This document shows positions 14,996-24,294 of a stretch of DNA of 47,119 nucleotides, piece by piece. The notes beneath the pieces are model-generated. The model did not search any database and was not told the DNA's origin. It was given only the letters and a program-made list of their open reading frames with translations. Position 1 is the first letter of the stretch, and each line of letters starts with the position of its first letter. A program made the position numbers and the translations under genes. The DNA comes from Guillardia theta CCMP2712 (lineage: Eukaryota > Cryptophyceae > Pyrenomonadales > Geminigeraceae): contig NW_005434617.1 in the NCBI RefSeq assembly GCF_000315625.1, positions 98,156 to 145,274 of the forward strand. The letters run 5' to 3'.

Positions 14996-16131
14996 CTGAG
15001 GGAGGAGGAGGAGCGAGAAGGAGAGAGGGAGGAGGGAGGAGCGAGAAGGAGAGAGGGAGGAGCGAGGAGCGAGAAGGAGAGAGGGAGGGAGGAGGAGCGA
15101 GCGGGAGAAAGGATAGAGAAGAAGCTGAGACAACGATGGGAGGGCGCAGGAACGACTCGACAAGGGGTCAACATGGGAAATGCCTCCACAAGACATGTCG
15201 TTTCCTTCAATCAATCCTCTGGAGCATACCAAGGATCCTCCTCCCTCCCCTTGCGATGAAATAGCGGCAACGTGGCTCACGGCCTGTTCGACATGCTGCA
15301 GACAGGCCCTGCCATGGCGCTCAACGTTCGACTGCGCTGGTCCGAAGCAACGACTCTACTCTCCTCTGAAATTCTGCTCCAGTCTTCTATGACTGTAAAT
15401 GACTTTCACGATATGTCAATCACCTCCTCGTTTCCTCCCTCTCTCCCCTCCCCTCCTCCCCCTCCTCCTCTTCCCCCTCCCTCTCTCCCCTCCCCTCCTC
15501 CTCTTCTCCCTCCCTCCCCTCCCCTCCTCCTCTTTTCCCTTCCTCTCTCCCTCCCCCTCTCCGCCCATCTCCCCCCGCCCTCCTCCATCCGCCATCTCTC
15601 CGCCACCACAAAGTTTGCCGGTGGTTGCTGCCATTTCTTCGCACGTCTCGACTTGATAGGACCTCCGTTGCTGTCCTCCATTCTCCCGAGTTGAGCTTTC
15701 ATTTTACGCCTCCCCCTGCCCCCTGCTCACACCTCCTTTTAAACTCCTCCACATCCACCACCACGACCTCCTCCTCCACATCCACCACCACGACCTCCTC
15801 CTCCACATCCACCACCACCACCACCACCACCACCTCCTCCTCCTGCTGCTGCTGCTGCTGCTCCTCCTCCTCCTTCTCCTCCTCCTGCTCATCCTCCTGC
15901 TCCTCCTCCTCCTCAACCTCAACCTCCTCCTCCTCCTCCTCTGTTGTGAACCAACCTGCAAGAATATTTCTGCACCCTCGCATGCTTGCAAGCTACTATA
16001 TTCCCTCATCCTTCTTCTAAGATTTTACCTCGTCTCCGCGCTCTCAACTGCGCATCCCTTCCTTGATCTCCGCCGCCACCACCACCACCTCATCCTCCTC
16101 CTCCTCCTCCTGTCCTCAACTGCAGTAACCG
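14996..16131. other. Intergenic, low-complexity pyrimidine and purine tracts
   Basis: No gene recognised. It holds GGAGGA tracts at 15000-15110, CCTCC tracts at 15432-15560, and a CCA/CTC/CTG-rich stretch at 15740-15940. The ORFs crossing these are repeat translations (poly-P, poly-S, poly-E). The segment 15180-15400 is ordinary in composition but shows no convincing exon. Confidence 0.6.
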
Positions 16132-17484
16132 ATGCAACCATACTTGTTCCACCATGGCATATTTAGCTCTTCTCATTTTCTTTCCTCCCTGCTCAATCTC
16201 GCTCTGTGCATTCTCCTCCTCTCCCAGTCTCCCGCCATGGCGTTCGTGTCAAACCCTAACGCTCACCATGCACAGAGCTCTTTTCCACGAGACGCTGACC
16301 GCTGCTCTTCCTCCTCCTCTCCTTCTGCAGGACATCTCGGATTCTCCACCCTTGCCTTCCCCCGGCTGAACATGACGAAGATGAGCATTCCTGCCGTGAT
16401 CTACAGCACCAAAGGAGAGCAGGGGATCCGAATGGTCACCAAGACGTTCAGCATGCGCGTCAGGCGGCAGCACCTCCTCTGCCGCGTCATCTGTGCTGGG
16501 ATCAACCCCGTGGACGCGAAGTTCCTCGTCGGGGACAAGCTCCCTCACTGGGCAGGAGAGATAGGGAGGAGCGTGATAGAGGGGAGGACCGTTGGCTTCG
16601 ACTTCTCCGGCATCGTCGTCGACACGCCGTCCGACTGCAGTCAGTTCAAGGTCGGCGATCGAGTCTTCGGGATCCTGCCAGCGGGCCAGGGCACTTTCAC
16701 TCAGTACGTCCATGTCCCTATCGACCAGGTCGCTATCAAGCCCTCCTCCCTCTCCTTCGCCGAGGCCTCCTCCCTCCCCCTCGTCGGCCTGACGGCCTTG
16801 CAAGCGCTGAAGATCGATCATCATCTCGCCCCGTCGCAGCGGCTCCTGGTCATCGGAGGGAGCGGCGGGGTTGGGCACGTTGCCATCCAGGTAGCCAAGG
16901 CGATAGGAGCCAAGGTGACGACGATCTGCAGTCCGAGCAACACAGACTTCGTGCGGAGTTTGGGAGCTGACAAGGTCATTGACTACACCAAGGGGAACGA
17001 GCACGTGCTGGCAGAGCTGACGGAGGAGGCGAAGGCGAACGGGCCGTTCGACTTGTGCTTCGACACGGTGTCGAGCAATGAAGCCAAGGACAGGGAGTTC
17101 CAATACAGGCGGATGATCACGTCGAAGAACCGCAGCCGTAGCCTGCTGGCGGGCAAGTACGTCACGATAGGAGGTAGCACGTCGGAGTGGGCAAAGGCTC
17201 TGGTCAAGAGAGTGTGCGGTCTGAACCTGTTCGGCAAGGAGGAGCTCTTTTGGGTGTGGTTCCCCAACACCAGGAAAACTTTGGAGGAGCTGGGGGCTCT
17301 CGCTGAATCACGTCAAGTTCGCCCAAAGCTTGCAGAGGTCATCCCTTTCGAAGAATCGGCGGTGCGAAACGCGTTTGCGAGGCTACACGGCAGGAGGGTG
17401 GTTGGAAAGTTTGCGATACAGGTATCTCCTGAAGACTGGAAGCTGGACGCTGAGACAAGCGGAGCTGGCCAGGGATCCCAGTAG
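16132..17484 (+). CDS. Plastid-targeted quinone oxidoreductase-like MDR enzyme
   Basis: A 450-residue single-exon frame. From about residue 85 on it is a zinc-independent medium-chain dehydrogenase/reductase. It has GINPVDAKFLVGD, GFDFSGIV, VGDRVFGIL, the NADPH-binding loop VIGGSGGVGHVAIQVAKAIGA, GADKVIDYT and the C-terminal GKFAIQV. The closest general match is the chloroplast-envelope quinone oxidoreductase / alkenal reductase group, NADPH-dependent reductases of quinones or reactive enals. The N-terminus has a hydrophobic signal peptide (residues about 18-32, SLLNLALCILLLS) ending in PAMA before Phe38. A Ser/His/Arg-rich segment poor in acidic residues follows. Signal peptide plus Phe-led transit peptide is the import code for red-derived complex plastids. 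The ATG at 16132 is needed to include the signal peptide. The exact substrate is unknown. Confidence 0.88.
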   Translation: MQPYLFHHGIFSSSHFLSSLLNLALCILLLSQSPAMAFVSNPNAHHAQSSFPRDADRCSSSSSPSAGHLGFSTLAFPRLNMTKMSIPAVIYSTKGEQGIRMVTKTFSMRVRRQHLLCRVICAGINPVDAKFLVGDKLPHWAGEIGRSVIEGRTVGFDFSGIVVDTPSDCSQFKVGDRVFGILPAGQGTFTQYVHVPIDQVAIKPSSLSFAEASSLPLVGLTALQALKIDHHLAPSQRLLVIGGSGGVGHVAIQVAKAIGAKVTTICSPSNTDFVRSLGADKVIDYTKGNEHVLAELTEEAKANGPFDLCFDTVSSNEAKDREFQYRRMITSKNRSRSLLAGKYVTIGGSTSEWAKALVKRVCGLNLFGKEELFWVWFPNTRKTLEELGALAESRQVRPKLAEVIPFEESAVRNAFARLHGRRVVGKFAIQVSPEDWKLDAETSGAGQGSQ

Positions 17485-19388
17485 GAGGAACTTCAAAGGC
17501 TGTTGCTGAGGCGGGGCTGCTCCAGGACTTCAGAGCTGTCGATCAAGTTCTGAACTCCGAAACTCCGAGCCCGTAAGCTCGACTGTTGCAGAGGAAGTGA
17601 AACGAAAGACTTGAGTGATATGATGTGGGTACGATTGTGATGGTCTCTTCTTCAAGTGTTCAGTGAATGACATCATGATGTATGTGATGTGCCAACAGTG
17701 TGATGACATCGCCCTCAACCGTTGATGATCGTGACACGCCGCATTACCGCACGCCGGCGTGACTGAGTAACCGTCACTGAGTCACCCGAACCGTATCCGA
17801 CCGTCCGACGGGCCGCAGCCAGTATGATGACGGTCTGATGGGCGGCACCCAGGAGACTCATACTACCCTCTCCTAGCCTCTTCACTGAGTCAAGGCTCCC
17901 GGTTCCGACAGCGCCGGGGCCCTTCACAGGCTGACTCGGCTGCCCGCGGCGGCCGCTCCAAGGCCCCGGGCCTGAGCCTAGCGGCTCTCCAAGCAGGAAC
18001 GAGTCTGCAGACCGTGAAGTCGACTGATCGGATCGGACTGCTGTCACAGTGTGGTCGCTCACCCACACTGCGAGGGGCAGGCTGCAGTGCTCAGTGACAG
18101 TAAAACTTGAAAGCCTTGAAGGTTCCGAATGTGTTTGGCGGCCCTCCGAGCCGCGGCAGACCCAGAATATGCCTGCCAATATAAATCATTGGTAGAAGAC
18201 GTTGGTTGCATATGCTTTCTTCTTTGTAAAGCGAGGCGCGGCATTGCACGTTGCTGGGCCGATCGGACAACGCCGGCCCCGCCGGGCGAGGCCGCCCCGG
18301 CCGGGCTGCTACTAGGCTCGGCCGCTGTCACCGGGGGACGCCGGGTGGCCAGCCGCTCCTCCCGAGTCCCGGGCAGCGCCCCCGCGCACTGCGGCAGTGC
18401 CCCGGGGCGCCCCCCCAGGCAGGCAGGTCGGAGCCCCGCCCCCCTTTGGACTCCGGGCAGCCGGCGCCCGGCACTGTTACTGAACTTCAAGCCTGGCTCA
18501 GCCTTTGCCGCCCCGGGGGCCCGGAACTTGGGCGCGGCGCGGCGCGGCGGCCGGGGCGGCGCCCCTCCCCCCGACTACTTGAACAGTGAATTTCCCGAGG
18601 CTAGGCCGATCCTCGCCATCACTGACGAGTTGGGCCGGGCCCGGACCGTCCCGGAGTCCGTCACACTGTGACAGGCCCGCTGCCAGGCAGGCTGGCCGCC
18701 GCACGGTCACCGTCTGCCAGACATTACTCGGAGTGCCGTGCCTTCCGCCGGATCCTGTCCTGCGAGTTTTAAAAAAGGTATCCATTCCCGCAAGTTCCGT
18801 TTCAGTATTCAAAGGTTCGACCACCCCCGGGCATTGACCACCCCCGACTTTCTCTTTTCCAAAGTGGGGATAGAGGGGTAGGATCCGTAGTGGCACGGGC
18901 AAATGGCGGGGGCGAAACTTTAGCTGTGCATAGTAGCAAGAGGAGGAGGAGGAAACGGATGTTGAAGGGTGCTACAAGTGTTGATAATGTACTGTTGAAG
19001 AGATCTGGATAAGATTGTATGCATTGTGAGCGGTTCAGGGTATGAAGGAACCCAAGATACTGATGGCAATGAGTTTAGCGGCAGGGTTGGATCAACCATG
19101 CGGCAAGAAGGGGGGTGGTTGTTGTCATATTCGCTGCAACAGATGGTGATGTGCTGGAAGTTAGCAACACGGAGGTGTAGGTCATTCTGTGTAGCGCACC
19201 AAGTGTAGCGCACCAAGACGCAGACGTTGCTGTGCCGCATGTTTCAAGTTGGGGTGAGGATGACGACTGAGGAGGTTCATACTTGGTATATGTCAAGCAT
19301 TTCTGACTAGATTTGACTTGTTGTTAATAATTTCTCAACATGTCTCGCAGATTCTGAACGACCTTTCATCCTTGGCCCTCTGTGTAGG
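17485..19388. other. Intergenic region with GC-rich island 17725-18740
   Basis: After the MDR stop there is ordinary sequence to about 17720, then about 1 kb of very GC-rich DNA (to about 18740). It is full of short words such as gtcac, ctgagtca, cgaccg, gggcccgg and ccggccccg. ORFs there are long only because GC-rich DNA lacks stops, and their translations (Gly/Pro/Arg/Ala) resemble no family. From 18750 to 19388 composition returns to normal. A gaccaccccc direct repeat lies at 18818-18845. I see no gene in 18900-19388. Confidence 0.6.
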
Positions 19389-21729
19389 ATGCCCGCACCA
19401 TTGAAGGCGCCTCGAGTCTTGGAGCATCAGGTTTGCATCGTGCTGTCTGGGCAGCAGCAGGGACTAACAGTGTTGTCTCACAGAAGAGGAAGGTGAATGC
19501 TGGGATCCTTCCTGATCAGGTGTTGGACTCTTTCCTTGGTCTTTCCCTGCGATCATCTGACACGATCGTTTCTAGCAGCAAGTCCCCAGTGTAGGCGACA
19601 AGGAGCAGCAGGTGCTGCTGAATCAATCTTGGGACAGATACGGCATCGGGATTCAGTTTGAGTACGACTTGCAAGATGGTGTTGTCCTGGTGCGATCGAT
19701 CTCTCGAGGTTGTCGACTCTCTTCCTCCTCGTTCCGCCCGTTGGCTCATCCCTCCCCGCAGGCGCTGCTGTTCCCTTCCGCATCGGAGACAAGCTCCTGC
19801 GGCTGGACGGCAACTCCATCCTCCAGAACCCAGCGCTAGCACCATCTCTCATCTTCGGGGCGAAGAACTCGAACCTTCACGTATGCATGCTACAGGATGG
19901 AGTGGAGGTGGAGGCCTGGTGCAAGCGGGGCTTCTTCGTGGAGGACGAGAACATGTTGTCGATACTCGGAGGAACGAAAGCTTGCGGCATTGGGGTCGTC
20001 TTGGACAAGGATCCTGTCACCTCGTTGTTTGTTGTCAAGAAGGTCTTCCACAACAGCCCTGCGTACCTTGCAGGCCTCAGGTCTACCTGCATCTGTTGCG
20101 TCCCTTGCTGATCACGAAGTTCAGGAGCGGCCATCTCATCTACTCCATCGACGGCAAGACCGTCCACGCGCTGTCAAAGGATCAGCTCCCTGGGCTGCTG
20201 CTGGGCAAGCAAGGAACGAGCATCAGCCTCACCTTCCTCACCAAAGGTCACCGTCGGACCTGCATGAGCCGCAGCTGATGCTGGCTTCCTCAGATGCGAA
20301 GGATGTCAAGCATGTCGACGTCGTCCGCACGGTTGACACTGCGCGAGCTCAGATGTCAAATGTCTCTGCTCGAGTTTGTTGCAACTTGTTGGGACCCTCA
20401 AGCAGGTCGATCTCTCTGCAGGTGCTACACTTAGTGGTCTCCGAGCTTGATCCTGATCTCTCTGCCGCAGGAACTCAAGAAGGACATTGTCTTTGCGCTC
20501 TGGACCTCTCCGAATCGAGTGGTAGTGACTGAGGAGGCTTGCGATGCGTATGCCATCAACGTTCACATCCTCCCCGACATCGAGGGAGAGGACTCTCGGA
20601 GTGTACAAGAAGTCGTCAGTGAGCTTGAGAAGCAGCTCGAAAACTCCTGCAGTTGTCTCAGGAAAACAAGTTTCGGAGGACACCTGCGATCGGTGAGTTC
20701 CGCTCCTTGCCTTGAACGAGGTTGTGATGGAAGCACCTCCCAGCAGAGTTCCAGCCGCCGGGAGTCATCTGAGAGCGACTCGACCTCAGTCTCTCGCTGG
20801 TCCTCCGCCAGCACGCTGGACAGGACGGTGACGCTGTCGTCGCCGCTCTCGATGGAGGAGCAACCCACTTCCAAAAGCCCTACCTACGTCGACCTCGACT
20901 TCTTCGGGGCTCCTGGAGCCATGCCTTCCATCACCCTCAAGGGCCACGAGCCAAACGCCTCCGTCCATGGCATCCCTGCGCGCGTGGTGAGCATGAGCGA
21001 TCCGACGGCTCCTCATCTGGACGTGGAGATTCCCCTCAGTAGCTGCAGCGTAGCCGACGTGAAACGTGATGTCAGTCTCGCTCGTTACGTGGTTGACAGT
21101 CTGCAGGTTTGATCCTACGTCGGCTGGAATCGGAATCGTCAGACATGGAGCTGTGGCATGAGGGAAGGCACCTGCCGCCCAGTACGGACGTGCGTGAGCT
21201 CTGGATGAAACAGCAGCAAGCAGGGAGCCTGAGGCTGGCGTATTCCCTGACACGGTCACCGGTGTTCAAGCCCATCAGAATATCTCATGGCCAGGGGATG
21301 CGGAGTGTCGAGGGCTTGCGAGAGAGCGGCCTAGCGACTCGAGGGAGCGACAAAGACTCTTTCAGCCCAGCAGGTTGCCCTCCTTGCGTTGATGTTTGCG
21401 GCGACTCACATTCGCTTGCACAGAGCTTGTCCGCTGCGGCATTGTGGGAGTTTGGCAAGTTTAATCAGCATAGTGTATTCTATGAGCAGAAGGGCAGACA
21501 AGGGCCTCTCAAGGCTTGTCTGCGAAGTGTCGATCCGACGAGGAATCTTCCTGGTCCTGTACAGTGCTATTCTTACTGACATTGAAGTCTTATCTCCCCC
21601 CCTACCTGCGTCGGCGAGATAGTGTTCCACACACACTTGACAAGAGGAGACGTCCTCGTCGTCCTTAGAGTTGGTCCAGACCGCATTCTGTGGACCCCTC
21701 AGTCATGCAGGCGTCCAGGAGTGACATGA
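19389..21729 (+). CDS. Two-PDZ-domain protein with Ser-rich linker and possible ubiquitin-like segment
   Basis: Exon 1 (19389-19430, MPAPLKAPRVLEHQ), exon 2 (19484-19519) and exon 3 (19576-19708) are all in phase. Exons 3-4 make PDZ 1 (RYGIGIQFEYDLQDG, then FRIGDKLLRLDGNSI). The next part makes PDZ 2 (GIGVVLDKDPVTSLFVVKKV, AYLAGLR, then SGHLIYSIDGKTVHAL). A segment at 20470-20690 (ELKKDIVFALWTSPNRVVV) leads into a Ser-rich linker. A possible ubiquitin-like fold follows at 21000-21250 (VADVK, ILRRLESESSDMELWHEGR). The end is uncertain. An exon reading EIVFHTHLTRGDVLVVLRVG closes at 21727-21729, but a frame read straight on ends at 21579. PDZ pairs usually scaffold membrane or signalling partners. 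Function is unknown. It converges on the minus-strand gene ending at 21871. Confidence 0.65.
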
Positions 21730-21870
21730 GACCTTGGAAGACTGAACCGACGGGTCCCACGCCCTGCCCCCTATCTCGTGCGTCCCCGAGAGATGCTCCG
21801 AGTTGAGCTGCCGCACTAGAGCACAGAACGAGGAAGGGCTGCATTTCTCAGCTGCTCAAACACCTCTCAG

Positions 21871-22833
21871 TCACAGCAAGGAGCGGGTGGAGAGCTCGGC
21901 ACCGGGTTGAGATTCTACGGGCTCCTTGTTGAATTCAAGGGAAGTATTGCCGCGCATCGACGACCTGGAGGACTTCATCAGACCCCGAGCAGGAACCGGC
22001 CAGGCACGTACGAGACAGAGTAGTCGAGGACTCCTTGCTCATGCTGTCGTTTCAGCGCGTCCTGGTTGAAAGCTGGACGAGCCCAAACAGACTTTGGCTC
22101 CTGGAAGAAAAACTCGTCAAACGCACATTTGAACCTTCCAGCTTCCTCCTACGTCACCTCCTCCTTCACGACCCCCACGTGTACAGTCCCTTCCTTGACG
22201 TGAACAGCCGGTTCGAGCACATCCTTCTCCGCATGTTCGACTTGCTCTGCCTGATTGGTGGAGATTGTAGCCCCCCTTCTCCTATCCGCAGCGTTCAAGG
22301 TGATACGCGGACGAAGGGATTTCGTTCTCCCCCATCCGTCATCTACACACCTCGTGACTCCTCCCCCTTTGCCAGACCTCTCTCGTACCTTGCTCCTCCC
22401 GCCACGTCCGCCATGTCACTTTCGCCTTGTGCTGCTGGACGAGGCGGCGAACGTGCGGCCCGATTGTGAAATGGGCTCGTCGGCCCAGCCCCCCAAAGCC
22501 GCTCAATGGCATCTCCTCGCCGTCACCATCGTAGACCTGGAGGTAGGACGGAGGCGTCAGAGGTCTAAAACTCGACCAAGAGGGTCAACAAGGCACCTTG
22601 TCGCCTCCTTCCAGGGAAAAGAATCGGCCAGGCTGCCCCCTGTTGACCCGCCTGGAGCTATGGACATAGACGATCTTCGGGGACTGACGGAGTGCCCTTC
22701 CTTGCAGCAAGGCCGCTCCCTTGGCTCCACCCAGAACAGATGCCGAACGGCGAGACAGGAGGTAACAGCAAGTACAGACGAGGAGTGAGAAAGCCACGAA
22801 GCCTACTTTCGTAGTCCTTTCAACCCTGACCAT
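21871..22833 (-). CDS. Predicted type II single-pass membrane protein, unknown function
   Basis: The ATG at 22833 starts MVRVERTTKVGF and is followed by a membrane anchor (VGFVAFSLLVCTCCYLL, residues about 9-25) with basic flanks, a signal-anchor pattern. The luminal part follows over several short exons. Exon 1 runs to RFFSLEGGDK. The next exon reads VYDGDGEEMPLSGFGGLGRR and HFTIGPHVRRLVQQHK. A downstream exon reads FDEFFFQEPKSVWARPAF and GVLDYSVSYVPGRFLLG. The last reads SSMRGNTSLEFNKEP and stops at 21871-21873. Codon use and exon phases support a real gene, but the junction near 22100-22160 is not settled. No family recognised. Small type II proteins of this kind are often Golgi enzymes, which is only a guess. 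Confidence 0.5.
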
Positions 22834-24294
22834 GGACGATGCTATGACTTGTCGGAGTGTTGAAACATCTACGGAGGAGAAATTCAATCAGCATGAGAAA
22901 AGTCTTCACGGCATGAACATCTTGTCTCTGCTTTGTGATAGCTTCCCTACTTTCCCTCCTCCTCCTCGCTCTTAGTTTCCTCGCCTAGCTCTTTCTACTC
23001 CACTGATCTACATTCCCCTAGCTGCACCAACTTTACCACCTGTTCCTCATCACTGTCCATGTTTTCGTCCTCCTCGTTCCACCCCTTGAACGCTCGCTCG
23101 CACTCCACCATTTTCTGTTGGCCCTTGGACAAGGCCCCTCATCCCCTCACTGTTGTTGAAATGCCCTCATCCCCCCTCATCTCCTTCAATCATTCCTTAA
23201 CAATAGGGTGGGTGGGTTAAAATTGGGTGGGTACTAAAGACTGGGGGTGGGAGAAGGACAGCTCTGCAATGGTTTTACCTTGTACAGTAGAAGGAAATTG
23301 ATGGACAATGTGAAGAAAGTTCAAAATATGGGGTACTATAGCGCTCGATGTGGGTGGGGGTAATGTACGGTGGGGTAGCCTTGAGATGCTGCGATGGTAA
23401 GGGTACACGGGTCGTACCAGGACCCACCCTACCTTGCTGACTGCTTACACAACATTGCTGTGTCAATGGGGTACCCAGAGATAGATGTACCCCTGATATC
23501 CCTAGAACACCGGTATAAATACAGATAAAATCACCGGTATACAAAGGTTTTTTAGTACCCCCTACCCACCAATGAAAACCACTCCTCGAAATACCGGTTG
23601 GTTCTACAAGAACACCCTCCCTACAACATCCCAACCACCCCCTCCCTCCCCACCCCCACCCTCAATGCTATACACACACCACCACTTTTCAACCCCTACC
23701 CCCCAATACATCAACAAATCCATAGGTGATACTGTAGACCGGTCCCTGTCCTTGCTGCCCCTACCCCCTCCGTACCCCCCGACCTCCCTACGACTCTCTC
23801 CGCGTCAATATGCAGAGATAGACGTTGCAGTAGCGATGGTTACGGCTCGAACATGACCGCAATGAGCATATCATCCTCTTCCTCCTCTTCCTCTTCCTCT
23901 TCCATGTCCTCATCCGTGTCCTCGACATGTTTCATGCGCTTCTCCCGCTTCTACTTTCCCACTCCCTTAACCTGCGCCATCCTGCACCTGGTGCCTGTCT
24001 AATTTCCTTCACGTGGAATTTCGAGTTCATCGTCACCTATCTCCCCTGCTGAGTCTGTTGTTTTTCGTGTTTCATCATCGTGCCTTCATCGTTGTCGCTG
24101 CGATCTGTGTTGGACGTGCATCCGTTTGTTCAACCATTACTCCCTTGCCGTAGTCCTCCTTGCTCAATGCATTTTTTAGTTTCCTAAAAGCAAAGTCCAC
24201 TCACAAAACCTTGTATGACTGCATTTCTTGTAACTCTGTATGATCTCCAGTGAAACTTCGAAAGAAGCGCTTGCTTCTTGCCACGAGGAGAAAA
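22834..24294. other. Intergenic region with skew-switching TACCC/GGGTA tract
   Basis: From about 23200 to 23430 the plus strand is G-rich (gggtgggtggg, gtgggggtaatg). From about 23430 to 23800 it flips to C-rich (accaccccctccctcccc, tacccc). Several ACCGGT sites occur, including two copies of caccggtata 22 bases apart. The part at 23840-24180 has coding-looking minus-strand segments, listed separately. I see nothing in 22890-23190. Confidence 0.55.
23840..24180 (-). CDS. Possible small acidic protein, splice structure unresolved
   Basis: Three minus-strand stretches have coding-like codon use. They are KLKNALSKEDYGKGVMV near 24120-24171, TDSAGEIGDDELEIPRE near 24005-24056, and a C-terminal KREKRMKHVEDTDEDM with an acidic run and LIAVMFEP ending in TAA at 23840-23842. 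The basic-then-acidic pattern looks like a nuclear or nucleolar protein. I could not find a chain of GT-AG introns that keeps all three in phase, so this may be a broken gene, or I may have missed an exon. Its start would lie close to the OGDH start, in divergent orientation. Confidence 0.3.

Noticed and set aside
18129-18671. Long ORFs in the GC-rich island 17725-18740
   Set aside because: They are long only because stops are rare in GC-rich DNA. Residues are Gly/Pro/Arg/Ala without motif. The same holds for ORFs in 36165-37000.
22035-22469. Plus-strand ORF containing WTSPNR, also found in the PDZ gene
   Set aside because: The minus strand here carries better exons (FDEFFFQEPKSVWARPAF). The six-residue match is probably chance.
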